A model generated the notes under the pieces. It did not search any database, was not told where the DNA came from, and saw only the letters and a program-made list of their open reading frames with translations. Of a stretch of DNA of 64,000 nt, positions 26,410 to 35,966 are shown piece after piece. Source of the DNA: Falsirhodobacter sp051195255 (GTDB lineage: Bacteria; Pseudomonadota; Alphaproteobacteria; Rhodobacterales; Rhodobacteraceae); assembly GCF_051195255.1 (NCBI RefSeq), contig NZ_JBNJLK010000001.1, positions 248,001-312,000 of the forward strand, written 5' to 3'. A program made the translations under genes and the position numbers. Numbering within the stretch: position 1 is the stretch's first letter; each line of letters begins with the position of its first letter.

Positions 26410-27234
26410 TCAGGCCGACAGCGAAAGGGCGTCGCGGGTCCAGTCCGGCTTCGTGGTCGGAGCACCGAACAGGTAGCCTTGCAGGCAGTCGATCCCGATC
26501 CCGCGCAGGAACTCCGCCTCGGCCACGGTTTCGACGGATTCCGCCACCGTCACCATCTCGAACTGCTGGGCGATGGATTGCAGCGCCCGCGTCAGCACCT
26601 GATTGTCCGGGTCACGGTCGATGCCCCGGACGAACTGCCCGTCGATCTTCACCATGTCGAAGAAGAAGTCCTTGAAGTAGCGGAAGGCCGTGAAGCCCGC
26701 GCCGAAGTCGTCCAACGCAAAGGCGATGCCGTACTGCTGCAGCTCGTCCATGAACGACACCACCAGCTCCGGCACCAGCATGGCGGAGCTTTCGGTGATC
26801 TCCAGGATCAACCGCTCGCCCACCGTGGCGTCGCGCTTCAGCCCGTGGCGCAGCGCCCGCATCCACGGAGCATAGCCCACGGACCGCGCGGACATGTTCA
26901 CCGCCAGCCGCAGGGTCGGGTTCTGCGACAGCGTCCACAGACCCGCCTCCAGCGCCGCGACGTCGATGCGGCGGCCGGTTTCCTGTTCCTCCACCGCCGC
27001 CATGAAATCCCGTGCCGGGATCACCCGGCCCGACGGGTCCAGAATGCGGATCAGCCCTTCGTGAAACGCCACCCGCGTCGGATCGGAGCCGAGCACGACC
27101 GGCTGGAAGGCCAGTTTCACCCGCTTCTGATCCAGCGCCTGCGACACCATCGCCAACGTCTGCCGGTCGTTTTCCGAGATCGCGAATCCCAGAGGCGTGC
27201 CCTCGATCGCCGCCTTGCGCTTGTTCTCAGCCAT
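26410..27234 (-). CDS. EAL-domain c-di-GMP phosphodiesterase (EGL variant)
   Basis: A 274-residue protein that is a lone EAL domain with a short N-terminal extension and no sensor domain. The motif is E59-G60-L61 instead of EAL, but the catalytic set is complete: Glu59, Asn113, Glu145, Asp175-Asp176 (DDFGAG), Lys196 (KID), Glu232 (AESVE) and Gln252. It is therefore probably able to hydrolyse c-di-GMP to pGpG. GGAGAGGA precedes the ATG at 27234. Cytoplasmic. A link to the flagellar locus in this window is possible but not shown. Confidence 0.88.
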   Translation of the reverse strand: MAENKRKAAIEGTPLGFAISENDRQTLAMVSQALDQKRVKLAFQPVVLGSDPTRVAFHEGLIRILDPSGRVIPARDFMAAVEEQETGRRIDVAALEAGLWTLSQNPTLRLAVNMSARSVGYAPWMRALRHGLKRDATVGERLILEITESSAMLVPELVVSFMDELQQYGIAFALDDFGAGFTAFRYFKDFFFDMVKIDGQFVRGIDRDPDNQVLTRALQSIAQQFEMVTVAESVETVAEAEFLRGIGIDCLQGYLFGAPTTKPDWTRDALSLSA

Positions 27235-27331
27235 CGAATCCTCTCCGAGTCCCACGCTGGACAACTTGGGGCATGGCTCGTAAACAAAAGCTGAAGATTT
27301 CGCATTTGCATCGAATTGGGCGGACCGGCAC

Positions 27332-27925
27332 ATGGACGGGCAGCGCTGCCACTGGTGCGGGACGGACCCCGTCTATGTCGCCTATCACGACACCGAATGG
27401 GGCATGCCCGACACGGATCCGCGCGTGTTGTGGGAAAAGCTGATCCTGGACGGGTTCCAGGCAGGGCTCTCCTGGATCACGATCCTGCGGCGGCGCGACG
27501 GGTTCCGCGACGCGTTTGAAGGCTTTCATCCCGACACCATCGCCCGCTGGGGGGAGCCGGAGGTGACGCGCCTTCTGGCCGATCCGCGCATCATCCGCCA
27601 CCGCGGCAAGATCGAGGCGACAATCCTGAACGCCCGCGCCTATCTGGACATGCCCGATTTCGGCGCCTTCCTTTGGGACTACGTGGACGGCACGCCCTTT
27701 GTGAACGCGCCCGAAACCCCGGCCGACATTCCGGCGGCGACGGACCTGTCGCACCGCATCTCGAAGGACCTGCGCAAGCGCGGGTTCCGGTTCTGCGGGC
27801 CCACCATCACCTACGCCTTTCTTCAGGCGTCGGGGTTGATCAACGACCATCTGGTCGGCTGCCCCGCCCGCGCGCGCTGCCTCTCAGCGGGACAGCGCGT
27901 CCAGAACGGCCAGCGCGTCGGGTGA
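27332..27925 (+). CDS. tag: 3-methyladenine DNA glycosylase I
   Basis: Excises 3-methyladenine from alkylated DNA. The 197 residues show the Tag family pattern: N-terminal RCHWCG, YHDTEWG, the FQAGLSWITIL helix and the C-terminal NDHLVGCPAR. Zinc ligands are probably Cys6, His19, His173 and Cys177, as in E. coli Tag. The last 42 bp overlap the 3' end of the convergent thioredoxin-like gene, so its C-terminal tail is constrained on both strands. Confidence 0.93.
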   Translation: MDGQRCHWCGTDPVYVAYHDTEWGMPDTDPRVLWEKLILDGFQAGLSWITILRRRDGFRDAFEGFHPDTIARWGEPEVTRLLADPRIIRHRGKIEATILNARAYLDMPDFGAFLWDYVDGTPFVNAPETPADIPAATDLSHRISKDLRKRGFRFCGPTITYAFLQASGLINDHLVGCPARARCLSAGQRVQNGQRVG

Positions 27926-28414
27926 ATCCCATTCGGCGTCGCCGGTCAGGCGGCCCACGATCTGTCCTTCGGGATTCAGGATCAGCGTCACCGGCAGGCC
28001 GATCACCCCCACCTTGCGCGCCAGCGTCTGGTCGGGATCGCGCAAGGCGGTCACATGGGTGACGGACTGTTCGGCAAAGAACTGGCGGATCTTCGGCACC
28101 GGGTTGCGGCCCGTGGCCACCGTCACCACCGCAAGGTCGGGACGCGCGGCCTGCAGCCGGTCCAGGGATGGCATCTCCTTCCGGCAGGGCGGGCACCAGG
28201 TGGCCCAGAAGTTCAGCACCGTCCACTGGCCGGCCGGAAGGGCCTGCACCTCGTCCTCCAGCGTCAGAAGATCGGCGGCGGGCAAGGGCTTCGCCTCCTC
28301 GAAGGCCAGCTTGCGCATGTCGCCCGCCTGCACGGCCTGCGCCGCCGGAACATCGGCCATCGCCGTATTTGCGCCAAGCGCCAAGGCGGTATAGACGAAC
28401 AGGACGCGCAGCAT
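27884..28414 (-). CDS. TlpA-family periplasmic thiol-disulfide oxidoreductase
   Basis: A 176-residue protein: signal peptide (cleavage near AMA, residue 20), then a thioredoxin fold with the active site WATWCPPCRKE (Cys74/Cys77) and the cis-Pro loop VIGLPVTLIL. This is the TlpA/ResA group, which reduces apocytochromes or copper-site cysteines outside the cell membrane. The gene is divergent from argH with only 22 bp between the start codons. Confidence 0.92.
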   Translation of the reverse strand: MLRVLFVYTALALGANTAMADVPAAQAVQAGDMRKLAFEEAKPLPAADLLTLEDEVQALPAGQWTVLNFWATWCPPCRKEMPSLDRLQAARPDLAVVTVATGRNPVPKIRQFFAEQSVTHVTALRDPDQTLARKVGVIGLPVTLILNPEGQIVGRLTGDAEWDSPDALAVLDALSR

Positions 28415-28436
28415 CAGAACCTCCGAAGGCTATTCC

Positions 28437-29837
28437 ATGACCGCATCCGACCAGACCTCTGCCAACGCCATGTGGGGCGGGCGCTTTGCCGCCGGTCCGG
28501 ACGCGATCATGACGGCGATCAACGCCTCGATCGGGTTCGACCAGCGGATGGCGGCACAGGACATCGCCGGATCGCGGGCCCATGCGGCGATGCTCGCGGC
28601 ACAGGGCATCATCACGGATAACGATGCGGAGGCGATCGGCCAAGGCCTTCTCACGGTGTTGTCAGAGATCGAGGGCGGCGCCTTCCCCTTTCGGGTGGAG
28701 CTTGAAGACATCCACATGAACGTGGAAGCCCGCCTGAAGGAGATCATCGGAGAACCGGCGGGCCGCCTTCACACCGCCCGTTCGCGCAACGACCAGGTCG
28801 CGCTTGATTTCCGCATGTGGGTGCGGGACCAGTGCGACGCGGCCATCACGGGGATCGAGGCGCTGCTGCGCGCCTTCGTCGCCCAGGCCGAGGCGGGGGC
28901 CGACTGGGTCATGCCCGGCTTCACCCATCTGCAGACCGCCCAGCCCGTGACCTGGGGCCATCACATGCTCGCCTATGCCGAGATGCTGGGCCGCGACCTG
29001 TCGCGCTTCCGCGACGCCCGCGCGCGGATGAACGAATGCCCGCTGGGCGCGGCCGCGCTGGCCGGAACCAGCTTCCCGATCGACCGTCACGCGACGGCGA
29101 AGGCGCTGGGCTTCGACCGGCCCACGGCCAACAGCCTCGACTCCGTGGCCGACCGCGATTTCGCGCTGGAGTTCCTGTCGGCCTCCACCATCACCGCGAT
29201 GCACCTGAGCCGGTTTGCCGAGGAGCTGGTGATCTGGTCCTCGGCCCAGTTCCGCTTCGTGCGCCTGTCGGACCGCTGGACGACCGGATCGTCCATCATG
29301 CCGCAGAAGAAGAACCCCGACGCCGCCGAACTGCTGCGCGCCAAGATCGGCCGCATTCTGGGCGCGACAGTCGCGCTCTTCACCGTGATGAAGGGCCTGC
29401 CGCTGACCTATTCCAAGGACATGCAGGAGGACAAGGAGCAGGTCTTCGACGCCGCCGACACGCTGATGCTGTGCCTTGCCGCGATGACCGGAATGGTGGG
29501 GGACATGCAGGCGAACGTGGCGGAACTGAAGAAGGCCGCTGCCTCCGGCTTCTCCACCGCCACGGATCTGGCGGACTGGCTGGTGCGCGAACTGGGCCTG
29601 CCCTTCCGCGATGCCCATCACGTGACCGGCACGCTGGTGGCCCTGGCCGAATCCAAGGGCTGCGACCTGCCCGACCTGACGCTGGCCGACATGCAGGGCG
29701 TTCATGCCGGCATCCGCGCGGACGTGTTCGATGTTCTGGGCGTGGACAACTCCGTCCGTTCGCGGCAATCCTACGGGGGAACCGCGCCGGACCAGGTCCG
29801 CGCGCAGGTCGCCCGCTGGAAGGAAATCCTTGGATGA
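28437..29837 (+). CDS. argH: Argininosuccinate lyase
   Basis: Last step of arginine synthesis, splitting argininosuccinate into arginine and fumarate. The 466 residues have the superfamily signature GSSIMPQKKNP in the second half, the catalytic-His segment GFTHLQTAQP and HTARSRNDQ. First gene of a run of four (argH, two small lipoproteins, lysA). Its TGA overlaps the next start (ATGA). Confidence 0.97.
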   Translation: MTASDQTSANAMWGGRFAAGPDAIMTAINASIGFDQRMAAQDIAGSRAHAAMLAAQGIITDNDAEAIGQGLLTVLSEIEGGAFPFRVELEDIHMNVEARLKEIIGEPAGRLHTARSRNDQVALDFRMWVRDQCDAAITGIEALLRAFVAQAEAGADWVMPGFTHLQTAQPVTWGHHMLAYAEMLGRDLSRFRDARARMNECPLGAAALAGTSFPIDRHATAKALGFDRPTANSLDSVADRDFALEFLSASTITAMHLSRFAEELVIWSSAQFRFVRLSDRWTTGSSIMPQKKNPDAAELLRAKIGRILGATVALFTVMKGLPLTYSKDMQEDKEQVFDAADTLMLCLAAMTGMVGDMQANVAELKKAAASGFSTATDLADWLVRELGLPFRDAHHVTGTLVALAESKGCDLPDLTLADMQGVHAGIRADVFDVLGVDNSVRSRQSYGGTAPDQVRAQVARWKEILG

Positions 29838-29989
29838 AACCCCTTGCCGTCCTGTCCCTTCTGCTGCTGTCCGCGTGCCAGACCGGCCCGTATCTGAACG
29901 CGGGCATCGGCATCGGGCCCGGCGGCGTCTATGTCGCCCCTTCCGTCAGCGGCCGCATGGGCGGTGTCGGCGTGGCGGTCAGCCCCTGA
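29834..29989 (+). CDS. Small glycine-rich lipoprotein
   Basis: A 51-residue peptide with a lipoprotein signal (LLLLSAC, lipidated Cys15) and a short mature part rich in Gly and Val (GIGIGPGGVYVAPSVSG). It overlaps argH by 4 bp (ATGA), so it is translated with it. No family recognised. Confidence 0.7.
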   Translation: MKPLAVLSLLLLSACQTGPYLNAGIGIGPGGVYVAPSVSGRMGGVGVAVSP

Positions 29990-29996
29990 GGTTCCA

Positions 29997-30140
29997 ATGA
30001 CACATCCGCTCCTTCTGGCCTGCCTGCTGGCCGTGGCCACCTTTTTCGCCTTGTCGGGCTGTGGCGTGGACGGCGACCCTGTCGCGCCCAACGGCACCGA
30101 GATCTTCCCCGCCGACACCCAGCCCGAGATCAACCGCTAG
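29997..30140 (+). CDS. LptM-like small lipoprotein before lysA
   Basis: A 47-residue peptide with signal and lipobox ALSGC (Cys22), then the short mature tail GVDGDPVAPNGTEIFPADTQ. Size, the G-x-x-G-x-P/L tail and position directly before lysA fit the LptM/YifL lipoprotein group, which in E. coli assists assembly of the LPS translocon LptD. The assignment is by size and context only. The stop codon is immediately followed by the lysA ATG. Confidence 0.75.
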   Translation: MTHPLLLACLLAVATFFALSGCGVDGDPVAPNGTEIFPADTQPEINR

Positions 30141-31406
30141 ATGGATCACTTCTCCTACCGCTCCGGCACGCTGCACGCCGAGGATGTGGCGCTGGCCGAC
30201 ATCGCCCGCGTCGTCGGCACGCCCTTCTACTGCTATTCCACGGCCACGCTGACGCGCCATTACCAACTGTTCACCGAAGCGCTGTCGCCCTTGCCGCATC
30301 TTGTGTGCTTTGCCATCAAGTCGCTGTCGAACGTGGCGGTGCTGAAGACGCTGGGCAGCCTCGGCGCGGGGATGGACGTGGTGTCGGCGGGCGAATACCT
30401 GCGCGCCAAGGCCGCAGGCGTTCCCGGGGACCGGATCGTCTTCTCCGGCGTGGGCAAAACGCGGGAGGAGATGCGGATTGCGCTGGAAGGCGGCATCCGC
30501 CAGTTCAACGTCGAATCCGAGCCCGAGATGCGGGCCCTGTCCGAGGTGGCCACCTCTTTGGGCAAGGTCGCCCCCATCACCATCCGCGTGAACCCCGACG
30601 TGGACGCCCGCACGCATGAAAAGATCGCCACCGGCAAGTCGGAAAACAAATTCGGCATCCCCATCGCCCGCGCGTCCGAAGTCTATGCCGAAGCCGCCCG
30701 CCTTCCCGGTCTGGACGTGGTCGGCATCGACGTTCACATCGGCAGCCAGCTGACCGAGCTGGAACCGTTCGAGCAGGCCTACCTGAAGGTCGCCGACCTG
30801 ACCCGTCGCCTGCGCGCCGAAGGGCACGACATCCGCCGTCTGGATCTGGGCGGCGGCCTTGGCATCCCTTATGCCCGCGGGAACGAGGCCCCGCCTTTGC
30901 CCATGGAGTACGGCGGGCTGATCAAGCGCACCGTGGGCGATCTGGGCTGCGAGATCGAGATCGAGCCCGGCCGCCTGATCTCGGGCAATTCGGGCGTGCT
31001 GGTCAGCCGCGTGATCTACGTCAAGAACGGCGAAGGGCGGGACTTCCTGATCCTCGACGCCGCGATGAACGATTTGGTGCGCCCGTCCATGTATGGCGCG
31101 CATCACGACATCGTCGCGGTGGAGGAGCCTTTGGTCGGCGCCGACCAGCAGCCCTACGACGTGGTGGGCCCCGTCTGCGAAACCGGCGACACTTTTGCCA
31201 AGGGCCGCCCCCTGCCCGCGCTGGCCGAAGGGGATCTGGTCGCCTTCCGTTCGGCCGGTGCCTACGGGGCGGTGATGGCGTCGGAATACAACACCCGGCC
31301 GCTCATTCCCGAAATCCTCGTGAAAGACGATCACTATGCCGTCATTCGCGCCCGTCCGACGTTTGACGAAATCCTGTCGCGCGATACCATACCGGACTGG
31401 CTGTAG
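30141..31406 (+). CDS. lysA: Diaminopimelate decarboxylase
   Basis: PLP enzyme making L-lysine from meso-diaminopimelate. The 421 residues form an alanine-racemase-type barrel with the PLP lysine in CFAIKSLSN (Lys60), the HIGSQ strand, the GGGLGIPY phosphate loop and the C-terminal active-site Cys in VCETGD. It begins one base after the preceding lipoprotein gene stops. Confidence 0.97.
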   Translation: MDHFSYRSGTLHAEDVALADIARVVGTPFYCYSTATLTRHYQLFTEALSPLPHLVCFAIKSLSNVAVLKTLGSLGAGMDVVSAGEYLRAKAAGVPGDRIVFSGVGKTREEMRIALEGGIRQFNVESEPEMRALSEVATSLGKVAPITIRVNPDVDARTHEKIATGKSENKFGIPIARASEVYAEAARLPGLDVVGIDVHIGSQLTELEPFEQAYLKVADLTRRLRAEGHDIRRLDLGGGLGIPYARGNEAPPLPMEYGGLIKRTVGDLGCEIEIEPGRLISGNSGVLVSRVIYVKNGEGRDFLILDAAMNDLVRPSMYGAHHDIVAVEEPLVGADQQPYDVVGPVCETGDTFAKGRPLPALAEGDLVAFRSAGAYGAVMASEYNTRPLIPEILVKDDHYAVIRARPTFDEILSRDTIPDWL

Positions 31407-31430
31407 TTGCGGTCAGGCTAGGCAGGTGGG

Positions 31431-33833
31431 ATGTCCGACATTGATGCGACCCTCCGCCGGCTGCGGTGGCCGATCCGGCTGACCTTGGCGGGCCTGTGGG
31501 CCGAGCGGCTTGCACGGTCCTTCTGGCCGCTGTGGACGATTGCCCTCATCACATTCGCCACGCTGGCCTTCGGCGTGCAGGACCGCCTGCCGCTGGAGGT
31601 GGTCTGGGGCTGGATGGTCGTCATCGTGCTGGGCGGGTGCGCGCTGCTGATCCGGGGCATCCGCCGTTTCCGCATTCCACGGCGGGCCGAGGCGGTGGCC
31701 CGTCTGGACGCCTCGCTTCCCGGCCAGCCCATCGCGTCCCTGACCGACACGCAGGCCATCGGCAGCGCGGACCCCGCCTCGGCCGCCGTGTGGGACGCGC
31801 ATCGCCGCCGCATGGCCCAAAGGGCCGAAGGCGCGCGGCCCGTGGCGCCCAAGCCCGACCTGCCCCGGCGCGACCCCTTCGCCCTGCGCTATTTCGCGCT
31901 GACGGCGCTGGTCGTGGCGCTTCTGTTCGGGTCGGTCTGGCGTGTGGCGACGGTGGCGGGGCTTCCGGGTGGTCAAGTGGCCGCCACGGGGCCCATGTGG
32001 GAAGGCTGGATCCAGCCCCCCGCCTATACCGGCAAGCCCGCCTTGTATCTGAACGATCTGACCGGGCCCATCACCGTGCCGGTGAACAGCCACGTCCTTT
32101 TGCGCCTTTACGGGGGCGTGGGCGATCTGACCGTGGCGGAAACCGTGTCGGCCCGGACCGAGGCGGCCACCGCCTCCGCCCCCCGGCAGGAGTTCGACAT
32201 CCGGCAATCCGGCCTTCTGACCATAGCGGGCGACGGTGGCCGCGAATGGTCCGTGACGGTCACGCCCGACGCGCCGCCCACCCTGTCCGGCACCGGCGAT
32301 CTGACGAGGGAAGCGGACGGCAAGATGCGCCTGCCCTTCCAAGCCGCCGACGATTACGGCGTCACCGGCGGCCAGGCCGAGATCGCGCTGGACCTGCCCG
32401 CCGTCGACCGCCGCTATGGCCTGACGGCCGAGCCGGAGCCGCGCGATCCCATCCGCATCGACCTGCCCTTGCCGGTGTCGGGGCAGCGCACCGCGTTTTC
32501 CGATGTGCTGGTGCAGGATCTGTCCCAGCATCCTTATGCCAACCTGCCGGTGACGATCCGCCTCAGCGCCACCGACGCGGCCGGGCAGACCGGGATGGCG
32601 GAGCCGATCCACACCACCCTGCCGGGCAAGCGCTTCTTCGATCCCCTCGCCGCCGCGCTGGTCGAAATGCGGCGCGATCTTCTGTGGTCGCGCGGCAACG
32701 CGCCCCGCGTGGATCAGGTGCTGCACGCCATCACCCATCGTCCCGAAGGGCTGTTCCGCAACAACCGCGTCTTCCTGCGCCTGCGGGCCGTGATGCGGGA
32801 CCTGTCCACCGCCGGCCCCGAGATCACGACCGAAGCGCGCGACCGCCTGGCCGAAGAGCTTTGGGCCATCGCCCTTCTGGTGGAGGATGGGGATGCCAAT
32901 TCCGCCCGCGAACGCATGCAGCGCGCGCAGGACCGGCTGAGCCAGGCGATGCGCGACGGTGCCGATCCGTCCGAGATCGAAAGCCTGATGCAGGAACTGC
33001 GGCAGGCGACCGACGACTACATCCGTGAACTGGCCGAAAACGCCCAGCGCAACCCCGACCAGCAGCAGGCGCAGGGCGAAGGGCAGGAACTGACCGGCGA
33101 CCAGCTTCAGCAGATGATGGACCAGATCCAGTCGCTGATGCAGCAGGGCCGCATGGCCGAAGCGCAGGCCCTGATGGACCAGCTGCGCCAGATGATGGAA
33201 AACCTGCAGGTGACCGAAGGGGAAGGCGGCCAAGGCTCCGGTCCCCCCTCCATGCGCCAGTTGCAGGACACGCTGCGCGACCAGCAGGACCTGTCGGACG
33301 AAGGCTTCGAAAGCCTTCAGGACGGCCAGCCCGACCGTCAGGGCCTTGCCGACCGCCAGCGCGAGCTGCGCGAGCGTTTGGGTGAGTTGGGGGAGCTTCC
33401 GGGTCAGGACACGCCCCCCGGACAGGAAGGCCAGCGCCAGATCGACCGTGCGGGCCGCGCCATGGACAAGGCCGAACAGGCGCTCCGCGACGGCGACATG
33501 TCCGGCGCGCTGGACCAGCAGGCCGAGGCGATGGAAGCGCTGCGCGACGGTTTGCGCCAGATGAACGAGGCGCTGGCGCAGGAACAGGGCGAACCGCAAG
33601 GGGGCGAGCCCTCTGAACAACAGGGCCAGACCGAAGGCGACGGCCGCGATCCCCTTGGCCGCCCGCCGGGGGATTCGGCGCGCATCGGCTCTGACCGGAA
33701 CCTGCTGCAGGGCGAGGATCAGGCCCGACAGCGGGCCGAGGAACTGCTGGGCGAAATCCGCCGCCGCGCCGGCGAACAGCAGCGCCCCGAGGAGGAGCGC
33801 GACTACCTTCGCCGGCTTCTGGATTTCTTCTAG
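31431..33833 (+). CDS. TIGR02302/DUF4175-family large membrane protein
   Basis: An 800-residue protein with two N-terminal membrane helices (about 35-75), a third near 155-175, a beta-rich periplasmic region (about 180-400) and a long helical, Gln/Asp/Glu-rich C-terminal half (about 480-800) with stretches such as DQLQQMMDQIQSLMQQGRM. This is the layout of the alphaproteobacterial DUF4175 family; its role is unknown, though envelope structure is plausible. Ends CTAG, sharing its stop with the convergent zinc-ribbon gene. Confidence 0.88.
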   Translation: MSDIDATLRRLRWPIRLTLAGLWAERLARSFWPLWTIALITFATLAFGVQDRLPLEVVWGWMVVIVLGGCALLIRGIRRFRIPRRAEAVARLDASLPGQPIASLTDTQAIGSADPASAAVWDAHRRRMAQRAEGARPVAPKPDLPRRDPFALRYFALTALVVALLFGSVWRVATVAGLPGGQVAATGPMWEGWIQPPAYTGKPALYLNDLTGPITVPVNSHVLLRLYGGVGDLTVAETVSARTEAATASAPRQEFDIRQSGLLTIAGDGGREWSVTVTPDAPPTLSGTGDLTREADGKMRLPFQAADDYGVTGGQAEIALDLPAVDRRYGLTAEPEPRDPIRIDLPLPVSGQRTAFSDVLVQDLSQHPYANLPVTIRLSATDAAGQTGMAEPIHTTLPGKRFFDPLAAALVEMRRDLLWSRGNAPRVDQVLHAITHRPEGLFRNNRVFLRLRAVMRDLSTAGPEITTEARDRLAEELWAIALLVEDGDANSARERMQRAQDRLSQAMRDGADPSEIESLMQELRQATDDYIRELAENAQRNPDQQQAQGEGQELTGDQLQQMMDQIQSLMQQGRMAEAQALMDQLRQMMENLQVTEGEGGQGSGPPSMRQLQDTLRDQQDLSDEGFESLQDGQPDRQGLADRQRELRERLGELGELPGQDTPPGQEGQRQIDRAGRAMDKAEQALRDGDMSGALDQQAEAMEALRDGLRQMNEALAQEQGEPQGGEPSEQQGQTEGDGRDPLGRPPGDSARIGSDRNLLQGEDQARQRAEELLGEIRRRAGEQQRPEEERDYLRRLLDFF

Positions 33834-34306
33834 CGCGAGTCGCGCACCTGCAGGATCCAGTCATGCACCTGCAGGCGCAGGGCGTCCACCTGATCGGTGT
33901 AACGGGTCAGCGGGCCAGTCAGCGACGGAACCTCCCGCTCCAGCCGTGGTGCGCCGATGTAAAGCCCGGTCAGCAGGCCCAGCGGCACCACGGCCAGAAA
34001 TATCCCCGTCACGAAGCCGCGGCGGCGGCGGCGGCGGGGGGCGGACACCACGGGCGGCGGGGGCACGCCGTCCCGGCGGCGCTGGGCCGCCTCGCGCTCG
34101 GCCTCCTCGCGCAGGAAGGCGCGAAAGTCCTCGGGCGCGCGCGCGGGGGGCTTGGGCAGCGGAACGGGCGCGGGCCGGGCCGGCGCGGGCTTCAACTGGA
34201 ACCAACGGTGGCCGCAGGCGGAACAGGTCACCTCGCGCCCGGCCTCGGGAATGGCGTCCGCCCCCACCTCATATTGTGCGCCGCATCCCGGACAGCCAAG
34301 CCGCAT
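33830..34306 (-). CDS. MJ0042-type zinc-ribbon membrane protein
   Basis: A 158-residue protein. The N-terminus is a zinc ribbon with CPGC (5-8) and CSAC (28-31), followed by a Pro-rich charged linker, a run of five Arg residues and one membrane helix (about 96-115) with a short periplasmic tail. The MJ0042 ribbon family is common in Alpha- and Deltaproteobacteria; its role is unknown. AAGGGAAA precedes the ATG. Divergent from ftsE; the 4-bp palindrome CTAG serves as stop for both this gene and the DUF4175 gene. Confidence 0.85.
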   Translation of the reverse strand: MRLGCPGCGAQYEVGADAIPEAGREVTCSACGHRWFQLKPAPARPAPVPLPKPPARAPEDFRAFLREEAEREAAQRRRDGVPPPPVVSAPRRRRRRGFVTGIFLAVVPLGLLTGLYIGAPRLEREVPSLTGPLTRYTDQVDALRLQVHDWILQVRDSR

Positions 34307-34392
34307 CGTTTTTCCCTTCGCTTTCGGGTGTTGTAGCAATGACGGGAATGCTATCCAAGGCCGGAGCCGCCGCATCGCAACAGGGGAACAGG

Positions 34393-35063
<671 letters not shown>

Positions 35064-35064
<1 letters not shown>

Positions 35065-35966
35065 TGTCCATCGGCACGATCCTGCGCGACCTGACCCGCC
35101 CCGATCCCGGCGCCGAACGGCTGGTGCCCCCCACCGGCACCGGCGCCTGGCTGACGGTCTTCACGGCGGGCGTCATGGCCTTTCTGGCCGTCTTCGCGCT
35201 GGCCCTGTCGCTGGCCGCGGGGCGGCTGGCCGACCGCTGGTCCGACGCGCTGGCCCGCACCTCCACCATCCGCATTTCGGCCGAGGCGGCGCAGGTCCAG
35301 ACCCAGGTTGACGCCGTGATGGCGGTCCTGCAATCGACCCCCGGCATCGCCAACGCCCGCCCCCTGTCGGACGAGGAGGAGCGCGCCCTGCTCGCCCCCT
35401 GGTTCGGCGCGGACCTGCCCTTGGACACCCTGCCCATCCCCAAGCTGGTGGAGATCACCGAGGACGGGGCCGGCTATGACGCCGAAGGCCTACGCCAGCG
35501 CCTTGCGGCCGAAGCGCCGGGCGCCGTGCTGGACGACCACGCCCGCTGGCGGCAACCGCTGGCGGCGGCGGCCGGGCGGTTGCGGCTGCTGGGCTGGGGC
35601 TCGCTTCTGCTGATCCTTGCGGCCACGGGGGCGGTCATCACACTGGCGGCCAACGCCTCGCTCGCCTCCAACGCGCAGGTGCTGCGGGTGCTGCGCCAGA
35701 TCGGGGCGCAGGACGGCTATATCGCGCGGGCCTTCGTGCGGCGCTTCACGCTGCGCACGCTGGGCGGATCGGCGGCGGGCGTTCTGATGGCGCTGGTGGC
35801 CATCTGGATCACGCCGTCCTCGCAGGCCGCCGAAGGGTTCCTGACGAACCTTGGATTTTCGGGCGCAAGCTGGCTGCTGCCGTGGCTGCTGCCCCTTCTG
35901 TGCGGGGGCGTGGCCTTTGCGGCCACCCGGGCCGCGGCCTTCCGCAAACTGGCCGAAATGCCATGA
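35064..35966 (+). CDS. ftsX: Cell division membrane protein FtsX
   Basis: A 300-residue membrane partner of FtsE: one N-terminal helix (about 30-52), a periplasmic loop (55-165) of the FtsX type, and three C-terminal helices. ATG 35064 is preferred to the in-frame GTG at 35061 because it gives the common TGATG overlap with ftsE. It overlaps the acyltransferase gene by 4 bp. Confidence 0.9.

Noticed and set aside
31413..33620. 735-codon open frame on the minus strand
   Set aside because: Antisense to the DUF4175 gene. The apparent repeats mirror its Gln/Asp-rich repeats.
33060..33620. Possible tandem repeat in the Gln-rich 3' half of the DUF4175 gene
   Set aside because: The repetition is at the level of composition (Gln, Asp, Glu, Arg helices) and is not a regular DNA repeat.
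34339..34392. Upstream ATG starts for ftsE
   Set aside because: They add 15-18 residues not typical of FtsE and lack a ribosome site, while the GTG at 34393 has one.
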